64,000 bases of DNA from Micromonospora sp. MW-13 (lineage in GTDB: Bacteria > Actinomycetota > Actinomycetes > Mycobacteriales > Micromonosporaceae): the NCBI RefSeq assembly GCF_003434305.1, contig NZ_QKKX01000064.1:44879-108878 (forward strand). Reading direction: 5' to 3'. The translations under genes and the position numbers were made by a program. Each line of letters begins with the position of its first letter. The stretch's first letter is position 1. The notes under the pieces were generated by a model, which did not search any database, had not been told where the DNA came from, and worked only from the letters and a program-made list of their open reading frames with translations. Positions 51,602 to 60,565 of the stretch are shown here, piece by piece.

Positions 51602-53412
51602 CCTGGGACTTCTTCGACAAGGTGGCCAGTGTGGTCAGCGGTTCGCTGGCGCTGGCCGCCGCCGTCCTGGCGGTCCGCCGCCACCTGCGCGGGCGGCCCG
51701 GGCGCGGCTGGTGGGCCGCCCTGAACCCGCTGTGGAGGGCCCAGTCGGAGGAGGCGATCGTCCACCCGCACCGGATCGCCGGTGGCTACGTCCGCCCCCT
51801 GTCGGAGGTGTACGTCGCCCGCCGGGCGGTCGCCCGGCTCGACCCCGCCGCCGGCCCCGTCGACGTCGGGTCGCTGCTCACCGGCCCCGGGCACGTGCTG
51901 CTGATCGGCGAGCCGGGCAGCGGGAAGTCGGCGCTGGTACGGCAGGCGTGCGCGAACTCGGCGCGGTGGTGGCTCGCCGGGCGGGGCCGGTTGCGCCGGA
52001 CCCCTCCCGGGCCGGTGGTGGTGGGCCTGCCGGCGACCGCGCTGGTGCACCAACCGCTGCCCGCCGCGCTCGCCGAGGCGTACCGCGACCAGGCACCCGG
52101 CCTGGACTTCGCGCGCGAGCCCGCGCCGGACCGGAGGTGGCTGGTCTGCGTCGACGGGGTCGACGCGGTCGCGGACCCGGACGACCGGGCGGAGGTGCTC
52201 AACCGCCTCGCCGCGCTGGCCCGTGCCACCGCGCCCCCGGCCGCGCCGGGAGCCGGGCCGTGGCGGGTCCTGGTGACGACCCGCCAGCTCGCGGAGAACG
52301 AGCTTGCGGTCCTGGACCCCGGGTACGCCGCGTACCACCTCGCACCGTTCACCGACCCGGACGTCGGACGGTTCGCGCACCGCTGGTTCCCGGACGCGGT
52401 GGCCGCGCGGCGCTTCCTGAACTGGGCCGACCAGCAGCGGGCCCGCCCCGCGCTGCGCAACCCCCTCACCGCCACCATCGCCGCCGCCCTCTGGCAGGCA
52501 GGGCTGGCCGGCCCGGACCCGGTGGCCGACCCGGCGGTGCTGCTGGACCGGTTCGTCGGCGCCCTGCTCGGCGGCGGGCGGGCCAGCTTCGACGCTACGT
52601 GCGACGCGCTGCGCCGGGCGGTACGCGGCGGGCCGGTCGCCGACTGGTTGACCGAGCGGCACACCGAGCTGGTCGAGGTGGCGGCGGTCGCCGCGGTGAC
52701 CGGCGCCGACCCGGTCGCGGCGGTGGTCGACTGGTCGGCGGCACAGGCGCCGTACCAGCCGGACCGGGTGCTGCCGGACTGGGACCGGCAGGTGCGGCTG
52801 GTCCTGCTCGCCACCGGCCTGTTCTCCGACGCCGGGGCCGGCCGCGCGCCGGCCGCCCGGTCGGGCGCGGTGGGCGGGCCCGTCCCGGCCCCCGGCGCGT
52901 TGGCCGCGACCTGGCCCGGCCTGGTCGAGCACCTGGCGGCGGGCCCGCTCGCCCGCGACTGGAGCGCGCAGCGCTGGATCAGGGCGATGACCACCACCTC
53001 CCAGCGGGGCGTCGGGCTGTGGGCGATGAGCCGGGCCACGGTCGCGCCGGGGTTCCTCCGGGACGTGGCGCGGGACCCGGCCGGGGCGATCGCCGCCGGG
53101 CACTACCTGGCCGCGGGCGGCGCCGCCGACCCGGTGGTCCGGTCCGACGTGCTGGCGGCGCTGCTGGCCCACTGGTCGCCCCGCCCGGGCCCGGTGGACG
53201 GCGTCGCCCCGGCGCTCGCCGCCGGACCGCCGCCGGTGCGTGACGTGCGGCAGGAGTGCTTCGCGTTGCTCACCACGCTGACCGCCGCCGCAGTGAACCG
53301 GGAACTGCTCCGGGAGGTCGCCGTCGACCCGCGCCGGCCCACCGTCGTCCGGCGGGCCGCCGCGCTGTTCTTCGCCACCCGGCGGCGTCAGCGGCCGTCC
53401 CGCACCGGGTGA
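51598..53412 (+). CDS. Membrane-anchored NACHT/STAND-like NTPase
   Basis: The 604-residue protein starts at a GTG coupled to the vWA stop. A membrane segment lies at about 10-28 (ASVVSGSLALAAAVLAV). The NTPase has Walker A LLIGEPGSGKSALVRQA (near 100-115), Walker B RRWLVCVDGVDAVAD, and sensor-like WRVLVTTRQL. The C-terminal half is helical, with no obvious WD40 or TPR repeats. STAND NTPases are switch proteins that cluster when triggered. Placement at the end of the PknG operon suggests signalling; a defence role is possible but not shown. Confidence 0.8.
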   Translation: MTWDFFDKVASVVSGSLALAAAVLAVRRHLRGRPGRGWWAALNPLWRAQSEEAIVHPHRIAGGYVRPLSEVYVARRAVARLDPAAGPVDVGSLLTGPGHVLLIGEPGSGKSALVRQACANSARWWLAGRGRLRRTPPGPVVVGLPATALVHQPLPAALAEAYRDQAPGLDFAREPAPDRRWLVCVDGVDAVADPDDRAEVLNRLAALARATAPPAAPGAGPWRVLVTTRQLAENELAVLDPGYAAYHLAPFTDPDVGRFAHRWFPDAVAARRFLNWADQQRARPALRNPLTATIAAALWQAGLAGPDPVADPAVLLDRFVGALLGGGRASFDATCDALRRAVRGGPVADWLTERHTELVEVAAVAAVTGADPVAAVVDWSAAQAPYQPDRVLPDWDRQVRLVLLATGLFSDAGAGRAPAARSGAVGGPVPAPGALAATWPGLVEHLAAGPLARDWSAQRWIRAMTTTSQRGVGLWAMSRATVAPGFLRDVARDPAGAIAAGHYLAAGGAADPVVRSDVLAALLAHWSPRPGPVDGVAPALAAGPPPVRDVRQECFALLTTLTAAAVNRELLREVAVDPRRPTVVRRAAALFFATRRRQRPSRTG

Positions 53413-53566
53413 GCCGGCGCCGGTGGTTCGTCCCGGCCCAGGTCGGTCAGCTCCCGCTCCAGCAGGCTGGCGAGGTGGGCGAACGTCGAGCGGCCCGCAG
53501 TCGCGCACCTCGCGCCCTGGACCAAGCTACGGTGGGCGGGGTGCCGGGCCGTAGGATTGCCGCACT

Positions 53567-54349
53567 ATGCCCAGTGAGCGCCGAGGAAAGCCGGACCCCG
53601 CCCGCAGCCTGGCCATCCTCTGGCGCACCGCCGAGCCGACGAGCCGCAGCGCGGGCCCCGGGTTGAGTGTGGACCGGATCGTCCGGGCGGCGATCGAGAT
53701 CGCCGACGCGGAGGGCATCGACGCCCTTACCATGCGTCGGGTCGCCGAGGCGCTGGGCGTCGGGACGATGTCGGTCTACACCTACGTACCCGGCAAGGCC
53801 GAGCTGCTGGACGCCATGGTCGACACCCTGTACGGCGAGATGAGCCGCCCGCCCGACGTCGCGGGCGGCTGGCGGGTCCGGCTGGAGCGGATCGCCCGGG
53901 AGAACCTGAGCCTCTACCGTGGCCACCCCTGGCTGCTGCGGGCCGAGACCAGCCGGCCGGTGCTCGGCCCGAACCTGATGGCCAAGTACGACTACGAGCT
54001 GACCGCCGTCGCCGACACCGGCCTCACCGACGTGGAGATGGACGCGGTGCTCACCCTCGTCCTGGGGCACGTCCGCAGCGCGGCGCGGGCCGTCCTCGAC
54101 GCGGTGAACCTGGAGCGGGAGACGGGCCTGACCGACGGCCAGTGGTGGCAGGTGCACGCCCCCTGGCTGGCGCGGTTCGTCACCCCGGGCAGCTTCCCGA
54201 CCGCGTCCCGGGTGGGCACCGCGGCCGGGGCGGCGCACGGCACCGCCCACGACCCGGAGTACGCCTTCGAGTTCGGCCTCCAGCGCGTGCTCGACGGCAT
54301 CTCCGTGGTGGTCGCCGAGCGTGCGGGCGGGGCCGGCCCGGCCCGCTGA
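53567..54349 (+). CDS. TetR family regulator (TetR_C-type)
   Basis: The 260-residue repressor has an HTH at about 40-90 (SVDRIVRAAIEIADAEGIDALTMRRVAEALGVGTMSVYTYVPGKAELLDAM) and a long C-terminal ligand domain ending EYAFEFGLQRVLDG. The length and the VYTYVPGKAELLD segment fit the TetR_C subfamily of drug-efflux repressors. TAGGAT nine bases before the ATG, with no ribosome-binding site, allows a leaderless start. A shortened copy of its 3' end lies at 43893. Its targets are not evident. Confidence 0.9.
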   Translation: MPSERRGKPDPARSLAILWRTAEPTSRSAGPGLSVDRIVRAAIEIADAEGIDALTMRRVAEALGVGTMSVYTYVPGKAELLDAMVDTLYGEMSRPPDVAGGWRVRLERIARENLSLYRGHPWLLRAETSRPVLGPNLMAKYDYELTAVADTGLTDVEMDAVLTLVLGHVRSAARAVLDAVNLERETGLTDGQWWQVHAPWLARFVTPGSFPTASRVGTAAGAAHGTAHDPEYAFEFGLQRVLDGISVVVAERAGGAGPAR

Positions 54350-54449
54350 CCCCGCCTGCACGGCATGGACGTTGCTCGACGTATTGAACCGGGCGGGCGG
54401 AGCGCGGATGCTGTAGGGCATCTACTCTCACCGATGTGTGGAGGCCCGG

Positions 54450-55310
54450 ATGCGTCGCTTCCCCCTGCTCGCCCTCCTGCTCGTCGTCCCCCTGCTGGCG
54501 CCGCCGGCGGCTGCCCGGGCCGCCGAGCCGACCGTCGCCCCGCCGATCGCCGCCGCGCCGATCGCCATGGCCGCCACCGCTCCGGCCGGCACCGCGTGGG
54601 CCGTGGACCCGGCCACCGGCCGGACCACCGTGGCCGTGGACGACACCGTGGGCGAGAGCCAACTGGCCGCGTTGCGCACCCGGCTGGCCGGAACCGACGC
54701 CGTCATCCACCGGGAGCGCGGCCGGCTCAGCACGCTGATCGCCGGTGGGCAGGCCATCTACGCCGGCGGGGGGCGCTGCTCGCTGGGCGCCAACGTCCGC
54801 AGCGGCAGCACCTACTACTTCGTCACCGCCGGCCACTGCACGTCGACCGCCGCCACCTGGTACGCCGACGGCGCCGGCAGCACGGTCCTCGGCTCCCGCG
54901 CCGGCACCAGCTTCCCCGGCAACGACTACGGGATCGTCCGCTACACCTCCTCGACGATCCCGCACCCGAGCGCCGTCTACACGTACCCCGGGACGCTGAC
55001 CATCCTCGGCACCGCCACCCCCGTCGTCGGCATGGCCGTCTGCCGCAGCGGCTCCACCACCGGCGTGCGGTGCGGCACGATCACCGCCCTCAACGCCACG
55101 GTCAACTACGCCGAGGGTTCGGTCTCGGGGCTGATCCGCACCAACATCTGCGCGGAGCCCGGCGACAGCGGCGGCCCGCTCTACGTCGCCGCCACCGGCC
55201 GGATCCTCGGCATCCTCTCCGGCGGCAGCGGCAACTGCACCAGCGGCGGCACCACCTACTACCAGCCGATCAACGAGATCCTGGCCGCGTACGGGGTGAC
55301 GATCCCGTGA
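54450..55310 (+). CDS. Secreted S1-family serine protease (streptogrisin-like)
   Basis: The 286-residue protein starts at ATG 54450, because GGAGG lies five bases upstream (a GTG four codons earlier overlaps that site). A signal peptide (FPLLALLLVVPLLAPPAAARA) is followed by a short pro-region to about 90. The chymotrypsin-type protease has all three catalytic residues: His in FVTAGHCT, Asp in GNDYGIV, Ser in PGDSGGPLY. Three Cys pairs are possible. The pro-region is shorter than in streptogrisins with chitin-binding domains, and none is attached. It acts outside the cell. Confidence 0.93.
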   Translation: MRRFPLLALLLVVPLLAPPAAARAAEPTVAPPIAAAPIAMAATAPAGTAWAVDPATGRTTVAVDDTVGESQLAALRTRLAGTDAVIHRERGRLSTLIAGGQAIYAGGGRCSLGANVRSGSTYYFVTAGHCTSTAATWYADGAGSTVLGSRAGTSFPGNDYGIVRYTSSTIPHPSAVYTYPGTLTILGTATPVVGMAVCRSGSTTGVRCGTITALNATVNYAEGSVSGLIRTNICAEPGDSGGPLYVAATGRILGILSGGSGNCTSGGTTYYQPINEILAAYGVTIP

Positions 55311-55409
55311 GCCCGGGGCCGGGCGGCCGTACGCGGTGAAGTGCGGGTTCCCCGCGGTCAGCCTGGCCGCGCTGTTCCGGTCGAGGTTGATCCTGAATGC
55401 CCCGACGGG

Positions 55410-55970
55410 TCAGCGCCCGCGTAGGGGGCGCAGCGCGCCGCCCCACGCGACGACCTGGTCGAGCATCTCGCCGACCGCCTTGGCCTGCGCCGGGGCGGGC
55501 CGGAACTCGCGGAAGTCGACGAAGTCGGTGACCAGGGACAGCGCCACCTGGGACCGGACGTCGGCGACCTCGACCTGGGAGAGGACCAGCCGCAGGTGCT
55601 CCGCCGCCCGGGTGCCCCCGTGCACGCCGTAGCTGACCAGCCCGGCCGCCTTGTTCGTCCACTCCCGGTAGAGGAAGTCGATCGCGTCCTTGAGCACCCC
55701 GGGCACCGAGTGGTTGTACTCCGGGGTGACGAACACGTACGCGTCGAACGCGGCGATCCGGGCGGCCCAGCGACGCACCGCCGGGTCGCTCGACGGGGCC
55801 ATCGACGGCGGCAGCGGCGTGTTCAGGTGCGGCAGGGCGTGGTCGGCGAGGTCCACCAGCTCGGCGGTCGCGTCACCCCGCTGGGCGGCGATGTCGCGCA
55901 CCCAGCGGGCCACCGCCTCCGCCTTGCGGCCCGGGCGGGTGCTGCCGACAACGACACCAATGCTGATCAT
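55410..55970 (-). CDS. NADPH-dependent FMN reductase family protein
   Basis: This 186-residue flavodoxin-fold protein binds FMN through GVVVGSTRPGRKAE at the start. It has the family motif FVTPEYNHSVPGVLKDAIDFLYREW and LVSYGVHGG. It would reduce quinones or supply reduced flavin. It is last in the leftward group with ROK kinase, DoxX-like and dehydratase genes of the AHBA region. A role for reduction in aminohydroxybenzoate-derived quinone chemistry is possible. GAGAGGAAACC precedes the ATG. Confidence 0.9.
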   Translation of the reverse strand: MISIGVVVGSTRPGRKAEAVARWVRDIAAQRGDATAELVDLADHALPHLNTPLPPSMAPSSDPAVRRWAARIAAFDAYVFVTPEYNHSVPGVLKDAIDFLYREWTNKAAGLVSYGVHGGTRAAEHLRLVLSQVEVADVRSQVALSLVTDFVDFREFRPAPAQAKAVGEMLDQVVAWGGALRPLRGR

Positions 55971-56015
55971 GCTGGTTTCCTCTCGGAGAAGCGGCGGCCC
56001 GCGATCCGGGCCGAC

Positions 56016-56978
56016 TCAGGGGGACGCGGTCAGGTTCCGGGCCAGCGCCACGGCGCCGTGCAGCGAGGAGAGCCCGCCCAGCGCGGCGGCCCGCACGGCC
56101 GGCGCCGGGCGGCCGGGCCGGGCCAGCCGGGCCACCTCCCGCGCGACCAGCCCGACGAAGCCCGGCAGCCCGGCGGCGAACCCGCCGCCCAGCACTGCCA
56201 CCGACGGGTCGACCAGCTCGCCGAGGCTGACCACGGCCGCTGCGAGGGCCGTACCGCTCGGCTGGACCGCGTCGTGGGCCCACCGCCGGTCCCGCTCCAG
56301 CCCGTCGCGCAGCTCGGCGAAGCTCACCGCGGCGCCCCGCGCGGCGGCGGCCCGGCGCAGTGTGGCCGGGCCGGAGGCGATCGCCTGGAGGCAGCCGTGC
56401 CGCCCGCAGTCGCAGCGCGGCCCGTCGACGGCGACGACCATGTGCCCGACCTCGGGCGAGCCCCGGCCGGCCCCGGGCAGCGGGCGGCCACCGAGCACCA
56501 CACCCCCGCCCACCCCGGTCCCCACCCCGAGGTAGACGACGTCGTCCGCGCCGAGGTGCCGGGCCTCGGCGAGCGCCGCGAGGTCACCGTCGTCGGCCCA
56601 GGCGGTCCGGCTGCCGGGGAAGATCCGGCGCAGCGCCTTGTCGAGCCGCAGCCCGGCCCAGCTCGGCCGGCCCGGCCAGACGGTCACCCGGCCGGTCGGG
56701 TCGGTGGTGCCGGGCATCGCCACCCCGACCGCCGCCAGCCGCCAGCCGGACTCCGCGCGCAGCGCGTCGACCGCGTCCGCCAGCGCCGCCACGTCCGCCT
56801 CGGCGCCGCCGGCGGGCCAGGTCAGGGTCCGCTCGTACGCCCGCGACGCGACGGTCCCGGGCTGCTCGTACGCCCCCGGGTCGACGACCGGCGCGGACGC
56901 GGCCCGCTCGGCCCGCAGCGCGACCTTGGTGCCCCCGATGTCGACCCCGAGCACGCCGGTGTCGGTCCGTCCCGGCAC
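56016..56978 (-). CDS. rifN: ROK-family sugar kinase, RifN-like
   Basis: The 320-residue ROK protein starts at GTG 56978. The ATP site is GVLGVDIGGTKVAL. The sugar site region has WADDGDLAALAEA with the catalytic Asp, and GVGTGVGGGVVL. The ROK zinc motif is CDCGRHGCLQ. There is no HTH, so it is a kinase and not a repressor. In rifamycin producers RifN phosphorylates kanosamine to kanosamine 6-phosphate, feeding the aminoshikimate route. Its presence beside AHBA genes supports that reaction here. A housekeeping glucokinase role is the alternative. Confidence 0.8.
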   Translation of the reverse strand: MPGRTDTGVLGVDIGGTKVALRAERAASAPVVDPGAYEQPGTVASRAYERTLTWPAGGAEADVAALADAVDALRAESGWRLAAVGVAMPGTTDPTGRVTVWPGRPSWAGLRLDKALRRIFPGSRTAWADDGDLAALAEARHLGADDVVYLGVGTGVGGGVVLGGRPLPGAGRGSPEVGHMVVAVDGPRCDCGRHGCLQAIASGPATLRRAAAARGAAVSFAELRDGLERDRRWAHDAVQPSGTALAAAVVSLGELVDPSVAVLGGGFAAGLPGFVGLVAREVARLARPGRPAPAVRAAALGGLSSLHGAVALARNLTASP

Positions 56979-56984
56979 CGGCGG

Positions 56985-57344
56985 TCAGCCCTGCAGCACG
57001 TGCAGCACCGCGACCGCGGCTGTCGCCAGCCCGAACACGGCGGGCATCGCCGCCACCGAGATCGGGTCCCGGGCGCGCAGGTGGAAGATCACCGCGCCGA
57101 TCATCTGGAGGGTGAGGCCGATCGCCGCCGCGATCCCGGCCGGTGCCCAGTACAGGCCGAAGATCAGGCCGACGACCGCGGCCAGTTCCAGGTTGCCGAT
57201 CACCTTGGTCAGCCCGGGGGAGACGCCGAGGTGGGCCATCCGCTCGCGCATCTGCGCCTGGCCGGTGAGCTTGGGGTAGGCCAGCGCGGCGAAGACCGTG
57301 GCCAGGATGATGCTGAGGACGATGATGGGAATCTGCACGTTCAC
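56985..57344 (-). CDS. DoxX-like small membrane protein
   Basis: The 119-residue protein has four membrane helices (IPIIVLSIILATVFAALAYPKLTG; VIGNLELAAVVGLIFGLYW; IAAAIGLTLQMIGAVIFHL; FGLATAAVAVLHVLQG). The YPKLTGQAQMRERMAHLGVSP and GNLE segments fit the DoxX/DoxD-like family. It ends 6 bp before the ROK gene start, so both are in one transcript. Family members help quinone-linked redox balance. The exact role beside AHBA genes is unknown. Confidence 0.85.
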   Translation of the reverse strand: MNVQIPIIVLSIILATVFAALAYPKLTGQAQMRERMAHLGVSPGLTKVIGNLELAAVVGLIFGLYWAPAGIAAAIGLTLQMIGAVIFHLRARDPISVAAMPAVFGLATAAVAVLHVLQG

Positions 57345-57440
57345 TTCCTTCTCGGAGGGGGTCAGGGCCCGGCCGACCCTATCGGCCGGACGGCCGGCTG
57401 GCCCGGTACGCGCGGCGCCGGGCCGGGCCGGGCGGCGTCC

Positions 57441-57872
57441 TCAGTCGACGGTGGCGACCAGCGCGCGGGCGGCCAGCCGGTAGCCCAGCGAGCCCAGCCC
57501 GACGATGATCCCGCTGGCCAACGGGGCGAGCACCGAGTCGTGCCGGAAGCTCTCCCGGGCCCACACGTTGGACAGGTGGACCTCCATCCACGGCCGCGGA
57601 TAGTTGGCCAGCGCGTCGCGCAGGCTCCAGCCCGCGATCATCAGGGCGCCCGGGTTCACGATCGCGCCCACCGTGTCGTAGTTCTCCTGCACGGCGCGGA
57701 CCAGGGCGCCCTCGCAGTCGTGCTGCACCGCGACCACCCGCCAGCCCCGCGCCGCGACCTCCTCGCCGACGGCCCGCTCGATGTCCGCGAGGGTGTCGGT
57801 GCCGTAGATCTCCGGCTCGCGTCGGCCGAGGATGCCGAGGTTCGGACCGTTCAACAGCAGCACGTCGGACAC
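57441..57872 (-). CDS. rifJ: Type II 3-dehydroquinate dehydratase, RifJ-like
   Basis: The 143-residue enzyme is standard AroQ size. It has LLLNGPNLGILGRREPEIYG with the active-site lid Arg and catalytic Tyr, ALVRAVQENY, NPGAL, and EVHLSN with the catalytic His. In the AHBA route this family (RifJ) dehydrates amino-dehydroquinate to amino-dehydroshikimate. It can also serve the normal shikimate pathway, but its place opposite AHBA synthase favours RifJ. Confidence 0.88.
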   Translation of the reverse strand: MSDVLLLNGPNLGILGRREPEIYGTDTLADIERAVGEEVAARGWRVVAVQHDCEGALVRAVQENYDTVGAIVNPGALMIAGWSLRDALANYPRPWMEVHLSNVWARESFRHDSVLAPLASGIIVGLGSLGYRLAARALVATVD

Positions 57873-58231
57873 AGCTCACCTCGCGGGAAGCGGCCCGGGT
57901 ACGGCCACCTCGCATGGCTGGCCCCCGCCGGGCCGGCGACAGATTCCCCGCAGTCTTACTACGCCGCCGGCCCCGCCCGCGCCGCCCGCCCCCGGCCCGC
58001 CGTCGAACTAAGGGGTGGGTAGGGGCTGTTAGGGGAGGTGAGCGTCCTGCCGGGTCGGTTAGCGTCCACCGCGAGCCGATGACGCTGTCCGCTCAGACGG
58101 TGGCGTCCCCGCTCGACCGGCCGACCGGCGCAGGCCCGCCGCGGCGGGCGAGCCCGGGTCCGCGGGATGCGCGAAGCCGCCGCGGGACGGTCGGGAACCG
58201 CTGGTCCTCCTGGATTGGGAAGTGGGAAGTC
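57873..58231. other. Divergent promoter region between rifJ-like and AHBA synthase genes
   Basis: This 359-bp region separates the two divergent AHBA gene groups and should carry both promoters. Its left half is GC-rich, then a distinct G-rich block follows at 58009-58035 (listed separately). GGAAGTGGGAAG immediately before the ATG at 58232 serves as the ribosome-binding site. I could not place -35 and -10 boxes with confidence. Confidence 0.45.
58009..58035 (+). promoter_or_regulatory. Three AGGGG repeats phased at 10 bp
   Basis: AGGGG begins at 58011, 58021 and 58031, each preceded by A or T (TAAGGGG, GTAGGGG, TTAGGGG). Ten-bp spacing puts them on one face of the helix. It is a candidate activator array for the AHBA genes. 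Confidence 0.4.
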
Positions 58232-59395
58232 ATGAGTGGTCAGCCGTCAACGGTGCCGGAGTTCCCCGAGTGGCCGCAGTTCGGTGACGAGGAACGAGCC
58301 GGCTTGGTCCGCGCCCTGGAGCAGGGTCAGTGGTGGCGGATGGGCGGGAGCGAGGTAGACACCTTCGAGGCGGAGTTCGGCGCGTACCACGGCACGCCGC
58401 ACGCGCTCGCCGTCACCAACGGCACCCACGCCCTGGAGGTCGCCCTGGAGGTGCTCGGCGTCGGGCCCGGCACCGAGGTGATCGTCCCCGCCTTCACCTT
58501 CATCTCGTCGTCGCTGGCCGCGCAGCGCCTCGGCGCGGTCGCGGTGCCGGTCGACGTCGACCTGGACACCTACTGTGTCGACCCGGCCGCCGTCGCCGCC
58601 GCGATCACCGACCGCACCAGGGCCATCATGCCGGTGCACATGGCCGGCCAGTTCGCCGACATGGACGCGCTGGACAAGATCGCCGCAGATGCCGGGGTGG
58701 CGCTGCTCCAGGACGCCGCGCACGCCCACGGCGCCCAGTGGCAGGGCAAGCGGGCCGGCGCGCTCGGCTCGGTGGCCGCGTTCAGCTTCCAGAACGGCAA
58801 GCTGATGACCGCCGGCGAGGGCGGCGCGGTGCTCTTCCCCGACGAGGAGACCCGCGAACGGGCGTTCGTCGTGCACAGCTGCGGCCGGCCCCGCACCGAC
58901 CGGGACTACCTGCACCGCACCACCGGCTCCAACTACCGGATGAACGAGTTCAGCGCCGCCGTGCTGCGCGCCCAGCTCGCCCGCCTCGACGGCCAGATCG
59001 AGGTGCGCGAGCAGCGGTGGCCGCTGCTGTCCAGCCTGCTTGCCGAGATCCCCGGCGTGGTGCCCCAGCGCACCGACCCGCGCACCGACCGCAACCCGCA
59101 CTACATGGCCATGTTCCGGATCCCGGGGATCACCCTGGAGCGGCGCCGCGCCGTGGTCGACGCGCTCATCGCCCGGGGCGTACCGGCGTTCGTGGCGTTC
59201 CGGGCCATCTACCGGTGTGAGGGCTTCTGGGAGGCCGGCGCCCCCGACGAGAGCATCGAGGCGATCGCCGCCCGCTGCCCCAACGTCGAGCAGATCCACT
59301 CCGACTGCGTCTGGCTGCACCACCGCACCCTGCTCGGCACCGAGCAGCAGATGCACGACATCGCCGCCGTGCTGGCCGACGTCCTCGCCGAATGA
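58232..59395 (+). CDS. rifK: AHBA synthase (3-amino-5-hydroxybenzoate synthase), RifK-like
   Basis: The 387-residue protein is nearly the same length as RifK. It follows RifK closely as I remember it: FPEWPQFGDEERAGLVRALE, QGQWWRMGG, VTNGTHALEVALEVLGVGPG, IVPAFTFISSSLAAQRLGAV, MPVHMAGQFADMDAL, LLQDAAHAHGAQWQGKRAG, FSFQNGKLMTAGEGG with the PLP Lys at 190, and HYMAMFRIPG. RifK makes AHBA from aminodehydroshikimate and is also an early aminotransferase with RifL. AHBA is the starter of ansamycins and a precursor of mitomycins and diazepinomicin. It leads a three-gene group with rifL and rifM. Confidence 0.95.
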   Translation: MSGQPSTVPEFPEWPQFGDEERAGLVRALEQGQWWRMGGSEVDTFEAEFGAYHGTPHALAVTNGTHALEVALEVLGVGPGTEVIVPAFTFISSSLAAQRLGAVAVPVDVDLDTYCVDPAAVAAAITDRTRAIMPVHMAGQFADMDALDKIAADAGVALLQDAAHAHGAQWQGKRAGALGSVAAFSFQNGKLMTAGEGGAVLFPDEETRERAFVVHSCGRPRTDRDYLHRTTGSNYRMNEFSAAVLRAQLARLDGQIEVREQRWPLLSSLLAEIPGVVPQRTDPRTDRNPHYMAMFRIPGITLERRRAVVDALIARGVPAFVAFRAIYRCEGFWEAGAPDESIEAIAARCPNVEQIHSDCVWLHHRTLLGTEQQMHDIAAVLADVLAE

Positions 59396-60528
59396 CCGGC
59401 CTGCCCCCGGCCGCCGCGCCCGACCGTCCGGTCCGGGTCGCGGTGGCCGGCCTCGGCTGGGCCGGGCGGGAGATCTGGCTGCCCCGGCTCGCCGCGCACC
59501 CGGCCTTCGAGGTGACCGCCCTGGTCGACCCGCAGCCGGCCGTCCGGGACACCGCCCGCGACACCCACGCGGTGCCCTTCGCGTACGCCGACGTCGACGA
59601 CCTGCCCGCGGGCGCGGTCGACCTGGTGGTGGTGGCAGTCCCCAACCACCTGCACGCCGCGGTCGCCGCCCGGCTGCTGCGCCGGGGCGTACCGGTGTTC
59701 CTGGAGAAGCCGGTCTGCCTCACCTCCGCCGAGGCGGAGCTGCTCGCCGCCGCGGAGCGCGACGGCGGCACCGTGCTGCTGGCCGGCAGCGCCGCCCGGT
59801 GGCGGGCCGACGTCCGGGCGCTGGCGGAGGTGGCCGGCGGGCTGGGCCCAGTCCGGCACGTCGACGTGGCCTGGGTCCGCGCCCGGGGGGTGCCCGACGC
59901 GGGCGGCTGGTTCACCCGCCGCGACCTCTCCGGCGGCGGCGCGCTGGTCGACCTCGGCTGGCACCTGCTCGACACCGTCCTGCCGATGCTCGGCCCGGAC
60001 ACCCGGGTCAGCCACGCCATCGGCAGCGTCTCCGACGACTTCGTCAACGACAGCGCCGCGCACGCCGCCTGGCGCAGCGAGGCCGGGACCGGGGGCCGGT
60101 CCCGCGGCGACGTCGAGGACACCGCCCGGGGGTTCCTGCTCACCGACGGTGGCGCCTCGGTCGCCCTGCACGCCTGCTGGGCGTCGCACGAGGCCCTCGA
60201 CCGCACCACGATCACCGTGCAGGGCGCCACCGGGTCGGCCACGCTGCGCTGCACGTTCGGGTTCAGCCCGAACCGGGAGCCGGCGCCGGTGCTCACCCGC
60301 ACCCGCGCCGGCGAGACCGTCCGGCTGCCGCTGCCCGAGGAGGCGATCGGCGCCGAGTACGACCGCCAGCTCGACGCCCTGCCCGGGCTGCTCGCGGCCC
60401 CGGCCAGCCGGGGCGTGGCCGTCGCCGAGGCCCGCCGGACCATCGACATCATCGAACGGATCTACCACTCCGCCCGGCCCACCGAGCCGGAGCGGGAGCA
60501 CGTGCTGGCGGGCCAACGCGACCGGTGA
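59392..60528 (+). CDS. rifL: Gfo/Idh/MocA oxidoreductase, RifL-like
   Basis: The 378-residue protein is coupled to AHBA synthase by ATGA. The Rossmann fold is VRVAVAGLGWAGREIWLPRLA, and EKPVCLTSAEAEL is the Gfo/Idh signature. RifL works with RifK to oxidise UDP-glucose C-3 and transaminate it to UDP-kanosamine. The C-terminal beta-sheet domain (GGGALVDLGWHLLDTVLPMLG) is intact. Confidence 0.92.
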   Translation: MTGLPPAAAPDRPVRVAVAGLGWAGREIWLPRLAAHPAFEVTALVDPQPAVRDTARDTHAVPFAYADVDDLPAGAVDLVVVAVPNHLHAAVAARLLRRGVPVFLEKPVCLTSAEAELLAAAERDGGTVLLAGSAARWRADVRALAEVAGGLGPVRHVDVAWVRARGVPDAGGWFTRRDLSGGGALVDLGWHLLDTVLPMLGPDTRVSHAIGSVSDDFVNDSAAHAAWRSEAGTGGRSRGDVEDTARGFLLTDGGASVALHACWASHEALDRTTITVQGATGSATLRCTFGFSPNREPAPVLTRTRAGETVRLPLPEEAIGAEYDRQLDALPGLLAAPASRGVAVAEARRTIDIIERIYHSARPTEPEREHVLAGQRDR

Positions 60529-60565
60529 GAACCACCGGCGACCTCACTCGCTCCGGGGAGCAGCC

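Noticed and set aside
53413..53566. Leftward frame ending STFAHLASLLERELTDLGRD
   Set aside because: It looks protein-like for about 25 residues but has no start, and its stop lies inside the NTPase gene. It may be a scrap, but the evidence is too thin to list.
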